The position numbers were made by a program, and so were the translations under genes. Positions 21,586-29,815 of a stretch of DNA of 37,092 bases are shown piece by piece. Origin of the DNA: Gammaproteobacteria bacterium (GTDB lineage: Bacteria; Pseudomonadota; Gammaproteobacteria; Pseudomonadales; Azotimanducaceae); NCBI GenBank assembly GCA_024640825.1, contig JAHEEG010000020.1, forward strand, positions 1 to 37,092. Reading direction: 5' to 3'. The notes beneath the pieces are model-generated. The model saw only the letters and a program-made list of their open reading frames with translations, did not search any database and had not been told where the DNA came from. Each line of letters starts with the position of its first letter. Positions within the stretch are counted from its first letter, which is position 1.

Positions 21586-22467
21586 ATGCAGATTGAACGC
21601 CACGAGATCCGGATATTCAGCGCCGTTGTGGAGGAGGGCGGCTTCAGCCGCGCCGCCGAACGGCTGCACATATCTCAGTCTGCGGTAAGCCAGGCGGTGG
21701 CTAATCTGGAACACAAGCTGGATACCCAGCTGCTGCAACGCAAGGGACGGCCCAGGCTCACCGAAGCTGGCAAAAGGTTGTACAGCTTCGCCGAGAACGT
21801 GATCCTCGAAGAGCAGCTGGCGCTGGCTGATATCCAAAGTATCCGCAGCGGGGCGCTGTCCACACTGAATCTCGCGATGAACAGCCTGGTAAACAGGTTG
21901 TATGGCCGCGAGCTGCTGCTGGAGTTCTGCGAACGCAATCCACTAACGCGGCTGAAGCTGGACGTGGCGCCGAGCCGCGAGATCATCTACGGCGTAGACG
22001 AAGGTCGGTGGGAACTGGGATTCGGTCCTTTTCAGGCGCAGATGCCTGGCTACTTCGTTTCCCGACATTTCTTCACGGAGGAAAGAGTTCTCGTAGTGCA
22101 CGAGTCGCATCCGCTGTTCGAAGCTGTGATTGAAGATCCTGAAACGCACCTCGGCAGCATCACTTTGCTGGCTTCCTACCTGGACGACGCCAGCAAGCGC
22201 CGGGGTCAGGAACAGCGGCTGCGCAATCAGTTTGCCAGTGTCTGGGAGATCAGCAATCTGGGCCTGCGCCTGGCTCTGGCTGAAGAAGGCAAAGGGGCGG
22301 CTTATCTTTCGAACCGCCTGCTGGAAACGCTGGCCGGATACCATCCCATCCGAGGGCTGGAAATTTCAAGCTTCGAGCGAAAGGTAGGTCTGTACTACAA
22401 AGATCAGCGTCCGCTTTCCGAAGGTGCGAAACGCTTCATCGCCATTTGCGAGCGGCATTTTGATTGA
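21586..22467 (+). CDS. LysR-type transcriptional regulator
   Basis: 293 residues, family-typical length. The winged helix-turn-helix is at residues 5-62: EIRIFSAVVEEGGFSRAAERLHISQSAVSQAVANLEHKLDTQLLQRKG. A linker helix and the two-lobed effector domain follow (from about residue 90), ending with EGAKRFIAICERHF. Such regulators usually control the divergent neighbour, here the citrate synthase, in response to a small ligand such as a TCA or propionate intermediate; the ligand is not evident. Direct repeats in the shared upstream region are candidate binding sites. No Shine-Dalgarno of note precedes the ATG. Confidence 0.92.
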   Translation: MQIERHEIRIFSAVVEEGGFSRAAERLHISQSAVSQAVANLEHKLDTQLLQRKGRPRLTEAGKRLYSFAENVILEEQLALADIQSIRSGALSTLNLAMNSLVNRLYGRELLLEFCERNPLTRLKLDVAPSREIIYGVDEGRWELGFGPFQAQMPGYFVSRHFFTEERVLVVHESHPLFEAVIEDPETHLGSITLLASYLDDASKRRGQEQRLRNQFASVWEISNLGLRLALAEEGKGAAYLSNRLLETLAGYHPIRGLEISSFERKVGLYYKDQRPLSEGAKRFIAICERHFD

Positions 22468-22537
22468 AAACCTCAGGTGCAGGCGCTCGATGCTCTGGTG
22501 CGGGAAAGAACAAACTACCGGCAGCTGCCCGCGAATA

Positions 22538-23194
22538 TCAGGCGCTTTGTGCGTCTTCCGGGTGAGGCACGTTGTCGATCCGGGCAGCGCGCCCCAGGTA
22601 ACCGCCGTGGTGCCGAAGCCCGTAATCCTCCCGAGTGACGCCTTTGACCTCCATGAGCGCCAGGGCGATGGCATCGCTGATCGCAAGCATGACCGCCAGG
22701 CTTGCGCTGGGGGTGAGTCCCAGAGGACATGGCTCTTCAATCTCTCCCATGTCGAGGACAAGGTCGGAGTATTTCCGGAGCTCGGAGTCGGGGTGGGACG
22801 TTACGCCGATGATGGTGGCAACGCCCAGGTGCCGTGCCAACTCCAGGATCTCAAGCACTTCCCGGCTCTTGCCGCTGGTCGAGAAGGCGATGAGCACGTC
22901 ATTTCGAGCCACCAGGCCCAGGTCGCCGTGAGCGGCTTCGGCAGGATGGATGTAATCCGCCGGGGTGGCGGTTGAACAAAGCGTGGCGGCGAACTTGCGG
23001 GCAATATGGCCCGCCTTGCCGATGCCCGTGGTCAATACCTTCCCGTGGCATGCGGCCAGCGCACTCACGGCCCGCTCGAAGTCATCGTCAATTTCGATTC
23101 GGGAAATGGCCTCAGCCTCGGCTTTAAGGACGGCCCGCATGCGTTCCTTTATTTCCACTTTGCCCCGCCGGCTGCGGCTAATGTGAGCGGGCAT
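22538..23194 (-). CDS. SIS-domain sugar-phosphate isomerase, KpsF/GutQ-like without CBS domains
   Basis: 218 residues from the ATG at 23194; an upstream ATG at 23221 is also open. The sugar isomerase domain matches the arabinose-5-phosphate isomerase (KdsD/KpsF/GutQ) branch: GKVLTTGIGKAGHIARKFAATLCSTATPADYIHPAEAAHGDLGLV, then DVLIAFSTSGKSREVLEIL, CPLGLTPSASLAVMLAISDAIALAL and RHHGGYLGR. Standard KdsD proteins (about 325 residues) carry two C-terminal CBS domains, which are absent here because the frame ends at HPEDAQSA. KpsF-branch enzymes interconvert ribulose-5-phosphate and arabinose-5-phosphate for Kdo synthesis. Its position divergent from a hexosaminidase gene raises the alternative that it acts on an amino-sugar phosphate. 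Confidence 0.85.
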   Translation of the reverse strand: MPAHISRSRRGKVEIKERMRAVLKAEAEAISRIEIDDDFERAVSALAACHGKVLTTGIGKAGHIARKFAATLCSTATPADYIHPAEAAHGDLGLVARNDVLIAFSTSGKSREVLEILELARHLGVATIIGVTSHPDSELRKYSDLVLDMGEIEEPCPLGLTPSASLAVMLAISDAIALALMEVKGVTREDYGLRHHGGYLGRAARIDNVPHPEDAQSA

Positions 23195-23301
23195 GGTGTC
23201 ACGTGTCCGACGGCCGCTCAAGCATTCAGGCCGAGCAAGAATTGAGGCGGGAATGGTGTAAACGCTTTGAGGATCCGGCTATGACTTTGCCCAACCCGGC
23301 G

Positions 23302-23330
23302 TTGACAGGGTCTCCGGGCTCTTTCACAGT
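23302..23330 (+). promoter_or_regulatory. Possible promoter for the GH20 gene
   Basis: A perfect -35 hexamer TTGACA (23302-23307) lies 17 bases from a poor -10 candidate, CACAGT (23325-23330). If used, transcription would start near 23337, which would argue for one of the later GH20 start codons (23346 or 23391). Weak evidence because of the -10. Confidence 0.25.
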
Positions 23331-23345
23331 CGTGTGTGTTTGCCA

Positions 23346-25424
23346 ATGGAACGTCACCGTCGAGTGACCGCCGAACCGTCACCAAACGATATGCTGCCGT
23401 CGCCACGGAATCTGCAAACCGGTCCCGGCGCGGGCCTGGCGCCTGCCGCGGGGCTGGTACCCGAGATCAGCGGCTGCTGGTCGCCGCGGCTGGCTGCCGC
23501 ACTCGAGCGTTTTTTCGTGATGATGCCCGGACGCCGGATGTCCGCAGTGGACAGCGCCCGCGTACCTCTGCACATTGACTGTGCCGCGCTTGGTGGAGCA
23601 GTGCCGCAGCTCGGTGCAGACGAAAACTACCGAATCGAGATCAGTGCTGTCGGAGTTCGGCTTTCGGCGGCTGAAGAGTGGGGGGTTCTGCACGGGCTGA
23701 CGACGCTGTTTCATCTGCTGGTGCGTGGCGGCGTGGTCCCCGCCATGCGGATTGACGATGGTCCGCGGTTTTCGTGGCGCGGTCTCATGATCGACGTTGC
23801 CAGACATTTCATGCCCGTCTCGGCGCTGACCCGTACTGTGGACGCCATGGCGTTGTTCAAGCTCAACGTGCTGCATCTCCATCTCACGGACGATCAGGGC
23901 TTCCGCTTTCCCAGTTGGTCGTTTCCCAGGCTGGCCCAGGATCCGTGTTACACGAGGGAAGAGCTGGAGATGCTGGTGGCCTATGCGGGGCAACGAGGAA
24001 TCCGGGTTCTGCCGGAGCTGGACGTTCCTGGACATACCTGCAGCTGGCTGCAGGCCTATCCCGGATGGGGGTCAGCCGACCCTCAACCGACCCGGCGTTT
24101 CGGCGTGCATCGTGAGTGTCTGGATCCATCCAACCCCGAGATCCTGCCCGCCATTGAGACTCTATTGGGTGAGCTGGCTGAGGTCTTTCCTGACGAGTTC
24201 GTGCACTTCGGCGGTGACGAGGTGCATCCGGAGTGGTGGACGGCCAGCGAACGGGTTCGTGCGTATATGGATGATCACGGGCTGGCAGACGTGGATGAAC
24301 TGCATGCGGAATTCAACCGTCGCGTAACCGCCATGGCGCTTGATCTCGGCAAGCGGGTCATCGGTTGGGACGAGGTGTTGCATCCGCGGCTGCCGCCCTC
24401 GGTCGTGGTGCAGAGCTGGCGCGGCGCCACGGCCCGCAATCGGGCGCTGGATACCGGGCACGACTGCGTGGTTTCCGCCAACTACTATCTCGATCTGTGC
24501 TTTCCTGCGGACGTGCACTATCGCTTCGATCCCGAAGCCCCCGAGTCTGAGCTTGTTCATCTGGAAGACACCCTGGGCCAGGACCCGCGCCTGGCCCACG
24601 TAGCGGCGGGGATGGCCTGGACCCGCCAGTGGCGGGACGTAACCGTTGCGCAGAAATCTGCCGAACCTGAGACTGCCCGCGGGTCCGTGATCGGCGCGGA
24701 GGCCTGCCTCTGGTCGGAGCTGGTGGATGCCGAGACGCTGGATGTGCGCTTGTGGACGCGTCTTCCGGCGCTTGCGGAACGTTTCTGGTCACCGTCGGCG
24801 CGACGGAACGAGGATGACCTCTATCGGCGCCTCAACGTCAGTCTGGAAGCGCTCAAGGTTGGTGCCGACATGGATCTGTTCGCGATCAGTCGGCGGCTGC
24901 TGCGCCGAGCGGGTCTGCAAGTGGCCTGGGACCCTCTCGCTGCGGTTCTGGAGCCGGTGAAGTGGTACGGGCGGCTGCTGGGTGAAGAAGCCATGGCTGC
25001 CCGGATTGCGGGTCGGGAGATGCCCCAGTCCAGGCCCTACGATGCCGATACGCCCCTGAATCGGGTGGTGGATGGCCTTTTTCCGGAAAGTCTGGCGGCG
25101 CGTCAGATAGCCAGGCTCTGCGAGCGGACCGCCGCCGCGGACCCCACGGCCGCCGCCCGTCTGCGGGCGCAGGCCGAGACCTGGCGTGGTCTGCCTGGTA
25201 ACGGCGCGGGCCCCGCAGAGCTCGATGAGCTTGCCCGCCGGCTGAAACTGCTGGGTACGTTGGTGATCGACGTGTTGGATGGTCGGGTGGCGCCGGAATC
25301 GGCAGTACCGGCGGTGCTGGCCGCCGGGCAACCCCATGGTGAGTATCTGCTGGCCGTTGCTGATCCTGTGAGCCGATGGCTGGCTTCCCGGCAAGGCCCA
25401 GCCGGGGCAAGGGGCGACGTTTGA
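23346..25424 (+). CDS. Beta-N-acetylhexosaminidase, GH20, apparently cytosolic
   Basis: 692 residues from the ATG at 23346; the frame also offers GTG 23334 and ATG 23391 (MLPSPRNL), the last resembling a usual GH20 beginning. It releases terminal GlcNAc or GalNAc by substrate-assisted catalysis. The GH20b N-terminal domain spans roughly 20-135, then the barrel: RFSWRGLMIDVARHFMP, LNVLHLHLTDDQGFRFPSW, VLPELDVPGHTCSW, the catalytic pair in HFGGDEVHPEWW (D291, E292), GWDEVLHP, VVQSWRG and EACLWSELVD. A C-terminal region of about 200 residues is helical and unassigned. No signal peptide or lipobox is seen with any start, so it probably acts on imported oligosaccharides. A kinase gene overlaps its stop. 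Confidence 0.9.
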   Translation: MERHRRVTAEPSPNDMLPSPRNLQTGPGAGLAPAAGLVPEISGCWSPRLAAALERFFVMMPGRRMSAVDSARVPLHIDCAALGGAVPQLGADENYRIEISAVGVRLSAAEEWGVLHGLTTLFHLLVRGGVVPAMRIDDGPRFSWRGLMIDVARHFMPVSALTRTVDAMALFKLNVLHLHLTDDQGFRFPSWSFPRLAQDPCYTREELEMLVAYAGQRGIRVLPELDVPGHTCSWLQAYPGWGSADPQPTRRFGVHRECLDPSNPEILPAIETLLGELAEVFPDEFVHFGGDEVHPEWWTASERVRAYMDDHGLADVDELHAEFNRRVTAMALDLGKRVIGWDEVLHPRLPPSVVVQSWRGATARNRALDTGHDCVVSANYYLDLCFPADVHYRFDPEAPESELVHLEDTLGQDPRLAHVAAGMAWTRQWRDVTVAQKSAEPETARGSVIGAEACLWSELVDAETLDVRLWTRLPALAERFWSPSARRNEDDLYRRLNVSLEALKVGADMDLFAISRRLLRRAGLQVAWDPLAAVLEPVKWYGRLLGEEAMAARIAGREMPQSRPYDADTPLNRVVDGLFPESLAARQIARLCERTAAADPTAAARLRAQAETWRGLPGNGAGPAELDELARRLKLLGTLVIDVLDGRVAPESAVPAVLAAGQPHGEYLLAVADPVSRWLASRQGPAGARGDV

Positions 25425-26422
25425 ACATCGCCGACGAAAGCCCTGAGGCCGTGATGTGTGAGGGTTGGTTTGACGCCCGGCGGTTAGCGCCCCTCGGCGA
25501 CGGTCATATCAATGAAACCCTGCTGGTGGAAACCGACCGGGGACGTTTTGTCCTGCAGCGGATCAATGAGCGGGTGTTCCCGGACCCGCAGGCGGTTGCG
25601 GAAAAAGTCCACCGGGTGGTGGCACATCTGCAATCGGTTGCGCCGGGGCGAGTGCCGGCGCTGGTGCCTACCCGCCGCGGGGATTACGTCTGGCGGGATG
25701 ATCGAGGCGGCTTCTGGCGGCTCTGGCACTACCTGGAGAACACACGAACTCTGCAGGAACTGGATAGCAGCCGTCAGGCGCAGTCCGCAGGTCGGGCCTT
25801 CGGGGAGCTGCAGAATCTCCTGAGGGGCTTCCCGTCGACTGTGGATGACCCCGTGCCCGGCTTCATGCAGCTCAACCATTACCTCGGCGCTCTCGAGACC
25901 GCCCTGAACATGGCTTCCGCACCCCCCACGGATGCGGAGAATCTGCTCGGCTTCATCGAACCCAGGCGCGGACTGGCGGAGCTGTTTGCGGTCCGCGACC
26001 GACTCGTCCACGCTGACTGCAAGGTCGACAATCTGCTTTTTAGCGTGGAAAGCGACGAGGTCGTCGGCATTCTCGATCTGGACACCGTAATGTTTGGACA
26101 TTGGGCCTGGGATTTCGGTGACCTTGCCCGGTCAGCAGCTGTGGAGGCGGGCGGTTTCTCTATCGATCGGCTGGTTGCCCTGGTGAAGGGTTTTGTTCCT
26201 GCAGCAGGTGTCGATCCCACCCCTGATGAACTGCTGATGGCGCCGCGCTACGTTGCGCTGATGCTTGGGGTTCGCTTTCTCACCGACCATCTGCGCGGCG
26301 ACCGCTACTTCAGGGTCACTGCGCCGGGTGACAACCTTCGCCGGGCCCGTGAACAGTTCGCGTTGCTCCAGGGCATGGAGCGGGAGGAATCGCAACTGCG
26401 TGAATTTTTGCGGCGGGTTTAG
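25421..26422 (+). CDS. N-acetylhexosamine kinase-like phosphotransferase (APH fold)
   Basis: 333 residues from a TTG at 25421 overlapping the GH20 stop codon (TTGA), with AAGGGG about eight bases upstream; GTG 25451 and ATG 25454 are later options. PLGDGHINETLLVETDRGRFVLQRINERVFPDP (residues 25-56) is very like the N-acetylhexosamine 1-kinase (NahK) group. The catalytic loop HADCKVDN (197-204) and the metal-binding DLDT (219-222), plus WDFGDLARS, complete an aminoglycoside-phosphotransferase-type active site. It likely phosphorylates GlcNAc or GalNAc at C1 after the upstream hexosaminidase frees it, feeding UDP-sugar synthesis or breakdown. Its stop overlaps the convergent DUF2970 gene by four bases. 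Confidence 0.85.
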   Translation: MNIADESPEAVMCEGWFDARRLAPLGDGHINETLLVETDRGRFVLQRINERVFPDPQAVAEKVHRVVAHLQSVAPGRVPALVPTRRGDYVWRDDRGGFWRLWHYLENTRTLQELDSSRQAQSAGRAFGELQNLLRGFPSTVDDPVPGFMQLNHYLGALETALNMASAPPTDAENLLGFIEPRRGLAELFAVRDRLVHADCKVDNLLFSVESDEVVGILDLDTVMFGHWAWDFGDLARSAAVEAGGFSIDRLVALVKGFVPAAGVDPTPDELLMAPRYVALMLGVRFLTDHLRGDRYFRVTAPGDNLRRAREQFALLQGMEREESQLREFLRRV

Positions 26423-26745
26423 CCTGCGAGGCCACCGATGACCAGGTTCACCAGCAGAATCATGATGAGCACGAATGCGGCGGTGAACACCACGCCGGCC
26501 GCGATGAAGTGAGAAATCTTACCGCGGGAAAAATCGCGCTCGCGATTTCTGCTGGATTGAACACCAAATGCCGCTGCCACTGCGCTCCCCGCTATCTGCA
26601 GGAATGACAACGATTGCTCTTGCCCGTCGTCCTGGCTCTTCGTCTCCCGCGCAGCCTCCTGTCGGGCCTCCTGCCGGGCCTCCTGCCGGGCCTCCTGCCG
26701 GAAAGAACGCTGCTGGTCTTGAGCGTCTGTCTGAATGTCTTTCAT
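26419..26745 (-). CDS. DUF2970 membrane protein with QEAR repeats
   Basis: 108 residues. The C-terminal half fits DUF2970: SLSFLQIAGSAVAAAFGVQSSRNRERDFSRGKISHFIAAGVVFTAAFVLIMILLVNLVIGG, with one membrane helix at about residues 84-105. The N-terminal half is a charged, probably coiled segment holding four near-identical tetrapeptides (QEARQEARQEARQEAAR). DUF2970 proteins are small inner-membrane proteins of unknown function. Members are usually about 60-80 residues, so the repeat region is an extension. It converges on the kinase gene with a four-base overlap and is probably monocistronic. Confidence 0.8.
   Translation of the reverse strand: MKDIQTDAQDQQRSFRQEARQEARQEARQEAARETKSQDDGQEQSLSFLQIAGSAVAAAFGVQSSRNRERDFSRGKISHFIAAGVVFTAAFVLIMILLVNLVIGGLAG
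26654..26701. repeat. 12-nt tandem repeat, four copies, in frame
   Basis: The unit GCCTCCTGCCGG occurs four times in a row (first copy GCCTCCTGTCGG). On the minus strand each unit encodes four residues (RQEA phase) of the DUF2970 protein's charged N-terminal part, so copy changes keep the frame. Confidence 0.95.
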
Positions 26746-26944
26746 GGCCTCAGTATCTTAGCAGGCAGGCGCTTTTTCCATACGCGAAAGCCGGTAGTCA
26801 GAGTCCAAACGGTCGTCAGCGAGGCGCCCGCTAGTGCCGTCAGGTCTGATCGTAGACCTTATCACAGGCGACAGTGCGTGACTTTGCGGTGGAGGTTGAG
26901 TCGAGCTGCTGGCAAACTGCCGCCGGTAAAGGAGGGCCATGCCT

Positions 26945-27298
26945 ATGAAAAAGCTTTTGATGCTGGGTTTTCTGGTGCTTGCCGGGTGCCTGTCCGATGG
27001 CGATCGACCGCTGCAGCTCATCTCGGCATCCGGTGCTCCCTATCCGGCGACCGCTCGTTCTGCTGGGATCGAAGGTTACGTCGTGGTCCAGTATGACGTC
27101 GACGAGACCGGACGGGTGACCAACCTCAGCGTTGCAAGTTCTAAACCCCCTGGCGTTTTTGATGAAGCGGCGCTGAAGGCGGTAGCAGCCTGGCGTTACA
27201 ACCCTCCGATATCTGATGGTCAGCCAAGGCCGGTACGCGGGGTCAGCAGCCGCGTAGATTTCAAGCTGGGGGACGAGGGCAACTATCGCAACTATTGA
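26945..27298 (+). CDS. TonB C-terminal domain lipoprotein
   Basis: 117 residues from the ATG at 26945, nine bases after GGAGG; the ATG at 26939 is only three bases from it. MKKLLMLGFLVLAGC is a lipoprotein signal with cysteine 15 as the acylated residue; residue +2 is leucine, so sorting to the outer membrane is expected. The rest is a TonB-C fold: YPATARSAGIEGYVVVQYDVDETGRVTNLSVASSKPPGVFDEAALKAVAAWRYNPP. Unlike real TonB it has no membrane helix and no proline-rich spanning region, so it is unlikely to transduce energy itself; stand-alone domains of this kind may bind outer-membrane partners or peptidoglycan. It is followed by the GH3 gene after 48 bases. Confidence 0.82.
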   Translation: MKKLLMLGFLVLAGCLSDGDRPLQLISASGAPYPATARSAGIEGYVVVQYDVDETGRVTNLSVASSKPPGVFDEAALKAVAAWRYNPPISDGQPRPVRGVSSRVDFKLGDEGNYRNY

Positions 27299-27346
27299 GC
27301 GGCGCAGCGGGCGGGTGAATTTCAGCGGGACAAGTCTGGGGCGCGA

Positions 27347-29806
27347 ATGACGGCGGTCAGTTTCTATCCCGGCCTGTCGTCCAAACATAATCAGGCTCTG
27401 TCTCTGGTGGCGCAAATGTCGCTGGAAGAAAAGGCGTCGCTGTGCTCCGGCCGGGATTTCTGGCACCTCCAGGGTTGTGAGCGACTGGATCTGGCGGCGG
27501 TCATGGTAACCGATGGGCCTCACGGCTTGCGCAAGCAGGACCGCGCCGCGGACCATGTAGGCCTCAACCTCAGCGTTCCCGCCACCTGCTTTCCGACAGC
27601 GAGCGCGATGGCCTGCTCCTGGGACCGGGAGTTGCTGCGGCTGGTCGGTGCCGCGATGGGCGAGCAGTGCGTCGCGGAAGACGTGGCGGTGCTGCTCGGC
27701 CCCGGTATGAATATCAAGCGGCATCCACTGTGCGGGCGTAATTTCGAGTATTTTTCCGAAGACCCGCTGCTCAGCGGAGAGCTGGCGGCCGCTCTCATCG
27801 AGGGCGTGCAGTCCCAGGGTGTGGGCACCAGCGTCAAACACTACGCGGTCAACAACCAGGAAAAGGGCCGCATGTACATCGATGCGATCGTCGATGAGCG
27901 CGCGCTGCGGGAGATTTACCTACGCGGCTTCGAGATTGCGGTCAAGCAGGCTCAGCCCTGGACTGTAATGTGTGCCTACAACCGGGTGAACGGCACCTAC
28001 TGCTCGGAACATCCCTGGCTGCTCGATGCGGTGCTGCGCGATGAGTGGGGGTTCGAAGGTCTGGTGGTTTCCGACTGGGGTGCGGCAAACGATCGAGTGT
28101 GCGGTATTGCCTCCGGCCTCGATCTTGAGATGCCTTCCAGTGGTGGTATGAACGATCGCAGAATTATCGAGTCTGTTCGCGATGGAACTCTCGCGGAATC
28201 AGATCTCGACCGCAGCGTTGCGCGCATTGTCAGCCTTTCCCTGCTTGGTATGGACAGCGCTGCTCGGAAGACGTCTCTCGATCAGGGCGCGCACCACGCG
28301 CTTGCCCGCCGGGCAGCGGCGGAAAGCGCCGTGCTGCTGAAGCATCAGCAGGGTCTTCTGCCGCTGAACCGGGAATGCCGCATCGCGGTAATCGGCGCCT
28401 TCGCGAAAACGCCCAGATATCAGGGCGCGGGCAGCTCTCAGGTGCGACCGGTGCAGCTCGACAGTGCTTTCGACGCCGTCCAGGCTCTGGTTGGAGCGAC
28501 GGGTTCCGTCACCTATGCACCCGGCTACGACCCCCGGCACAGCCCGACCGATAGCGCGCTCGTCCAAGAGGCCGCGCACACGGCGGGCGGCGCCGACGTC
28601 GCCGTGGTGGTCGTCGGGTTGCCTGGCATATACGAGTCCGAAGGTTATGACCGCGCCCACATGCATCTGCCGGAACAGCACGATGCGCTGATCAGGGCCG
28701 TGTGTGCGGCGAACCGTAGAACCGTGGTGGTGCTTGCGAACGGTTCCCCGGTGGAGATGCCCTGGATTGACCTGCCCTGTGCCGTGCTGGAAACCTACCT
28801 AGCCGGTGAGGCGGGCGGCCGTGCGATCGCGGATCTGCTGTTCGGCCTGGCAAACCCCTGTGGCAAGCTGGCGGAAACCTTTCCGCTCAGGCGGTCGGAT
28901 GTGGCGGCGGATCGCTGGTTTCCCGGGACCGGGCGGCAGGTGCAGTACCGCGAAGGCTTGTACGTGGGCTATCGGTACTTCGATGCCGCAGAGGTGCCCG
29001 TGCTTTTCCCGTTCGGCCATGGGCTTAGCTACACACGGTTTCATTACGCCAACCTCACGTTATCCAGCGCGCTCGTTCAAGCAGACGAGACGCTGGTTGT
29101 GTCTCTGGAGCTGTCCAACGTCGGTGACCTAGCCGGTGCGGAGGTGGTTCAACTCTATGTCGCGGATATTGAGTGCAGCGTCTATCGGCCCGAGCAGGAA
29201 CTCAGGGCCTTTGCCAAGGTGTGGCTCGCACCTGGCGAGACGCAGACGGTGCGGCTGGTGATGGACGCGGCAGCTTTCTCGTTCTGGGATACTGTCAACG
29301 GCGACTGGTGCGTGGAATCCGGAGAGTTTGAGATCCGCCTCGGCAGTTCGAGTCGGGATTTACGGCTGCGGGATCGGGTCTTTGTCGAAGGCAGCACCGC
29401 GGTCGACGGAGCCCCTGCCGGTAGCCCGGGCCCGGTGTTGGAAAAAGGCCAGCTCCAGGTGTCCGACGACACCTTTGCCACCATGCTGGGACGCCGAGTA
29501 CCGGCGGCGGAGTCATCCCGCCCTTTTCACCTCAACTCGACGCTGCGGGAGATCGGTCAGACCTGGTTAGGTGCTCGGTTCAGAGCCAGGTTCGTCGTGG
29601 ATTTTCAACGTCGGATGGGGGCGGGTGCCCAGGACGAGACGCTGCAGAAGATGTTCCAGGAAATGGCCGACGAGATGCCGCTGCGCTCGCTAGCGCTGTT
29701 CAGCGGCGGCCGGCTCAGCTTCGGCAAACTCGCAGCCATCGTTGCGCTACTGAACCGACGTTACCTGCGAGCGATGCGGCTCTGGTTGAAGCGTGAAGAT
29801 GGCTGA
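27347..29806 (+). CDS. Glycoside hydrolase family 3, beta-glucosidase type
   Basis: 819 residues. The N-terminal barrel contains VMVTDGPHGLRKQ, LLGPGMNIKRHPLCGRNFEYFSEDP, VGTSVKHYAVNNQEKGRM, VMCAYNRVNGTYCSEHPWLL and the nucleophile D243 in GLVVSDWGA. The alpha/beta sandwich follows (GAGSSQVRP; AGEAGGRAIADLLFGLANPCGKLAETFP), then a fibronectin-III-like domain (LSNVGDLAGAEVVQLYVAD) and a C-terminal helical extension of about 100 residues (MADEMPLRSLALFSGGRLS) seen in related intracellular enzymes. The NagZ catalytic His/Asp motif is absent, so this is a beta-glucosidase/xylosidase-type member rather than a peptidoglycan hexosaminidase. No signal peptide. GGGG lies six bases before the ATG. Confidence 0.92.
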   Translation: MTAVSFYPGLSSKHNQALSLVAQMSLEEKASLCSGRDFWHLQGCERLDLAAVMVTDGPHGLRKQDRAADHVGLNLSVPATCFPTASAMACSWDRELLRLVGAAMGEQCVAEDVAVLLGPGMNIKRHPLCGRNFEYFSEDPLLSGELAAALIEGVQSQGVGTSVKHYAVNNQEKGRMYIDAIVDERALREIYLRGFEIAVKQAQPWTVMCAYNRVNGTYCSEHPWLLDAVLRDEWGFEGLVVSDWGAANDRVCGIASGLDLEMPSSGGMNDRRIIESVRDGTLAESDLDRSVARIVSLSLLGMDSAARKTSLDQGAHHALARRAAAESAVLLKHQQGLLPLNRECRIAVIGAFAKTPRYQGAGSSQVRPVQLDSAFDAVQALVGATGSVTYAPGYDPRHSPTDSALVQEAAHTAGGADVAVVVVGLPGIYESEGYDRAHMHLPEQHDALIRAVCAANRRTVVVLANGSPVEMPWIDLPCAVLETYLAGEAGGRAIADLLFGLANPCGKLAETFPLRRSDVAADRWFPGTGRQVQYREGLYVGYRYFDAAEVPVLFPFGHGLSYTRFHYANLTLSSALVQADETLVVSLELSNVGDLAGAEVVQLYVADIECSVYRPEQELRAFAKVWLAPGETQTVRLVMDAAAFSFWDTVNGDWCVESGEFEIRLGSSSRDLRLRDRVFVEGSTAVDGAPAGSPGPVLEKGQLQVSDDTFATMLGRRVPAAESSRPFHLNSTLREIGQTWLGARFRARFVVDFQRRMGAGAQDETLQKMFQEMADEMPLRSLALFSGGRLSFGKLAAIVALLNRRYLRAMRLWLKREDG

Positions 29807-29815
29807 GTACGCTGC

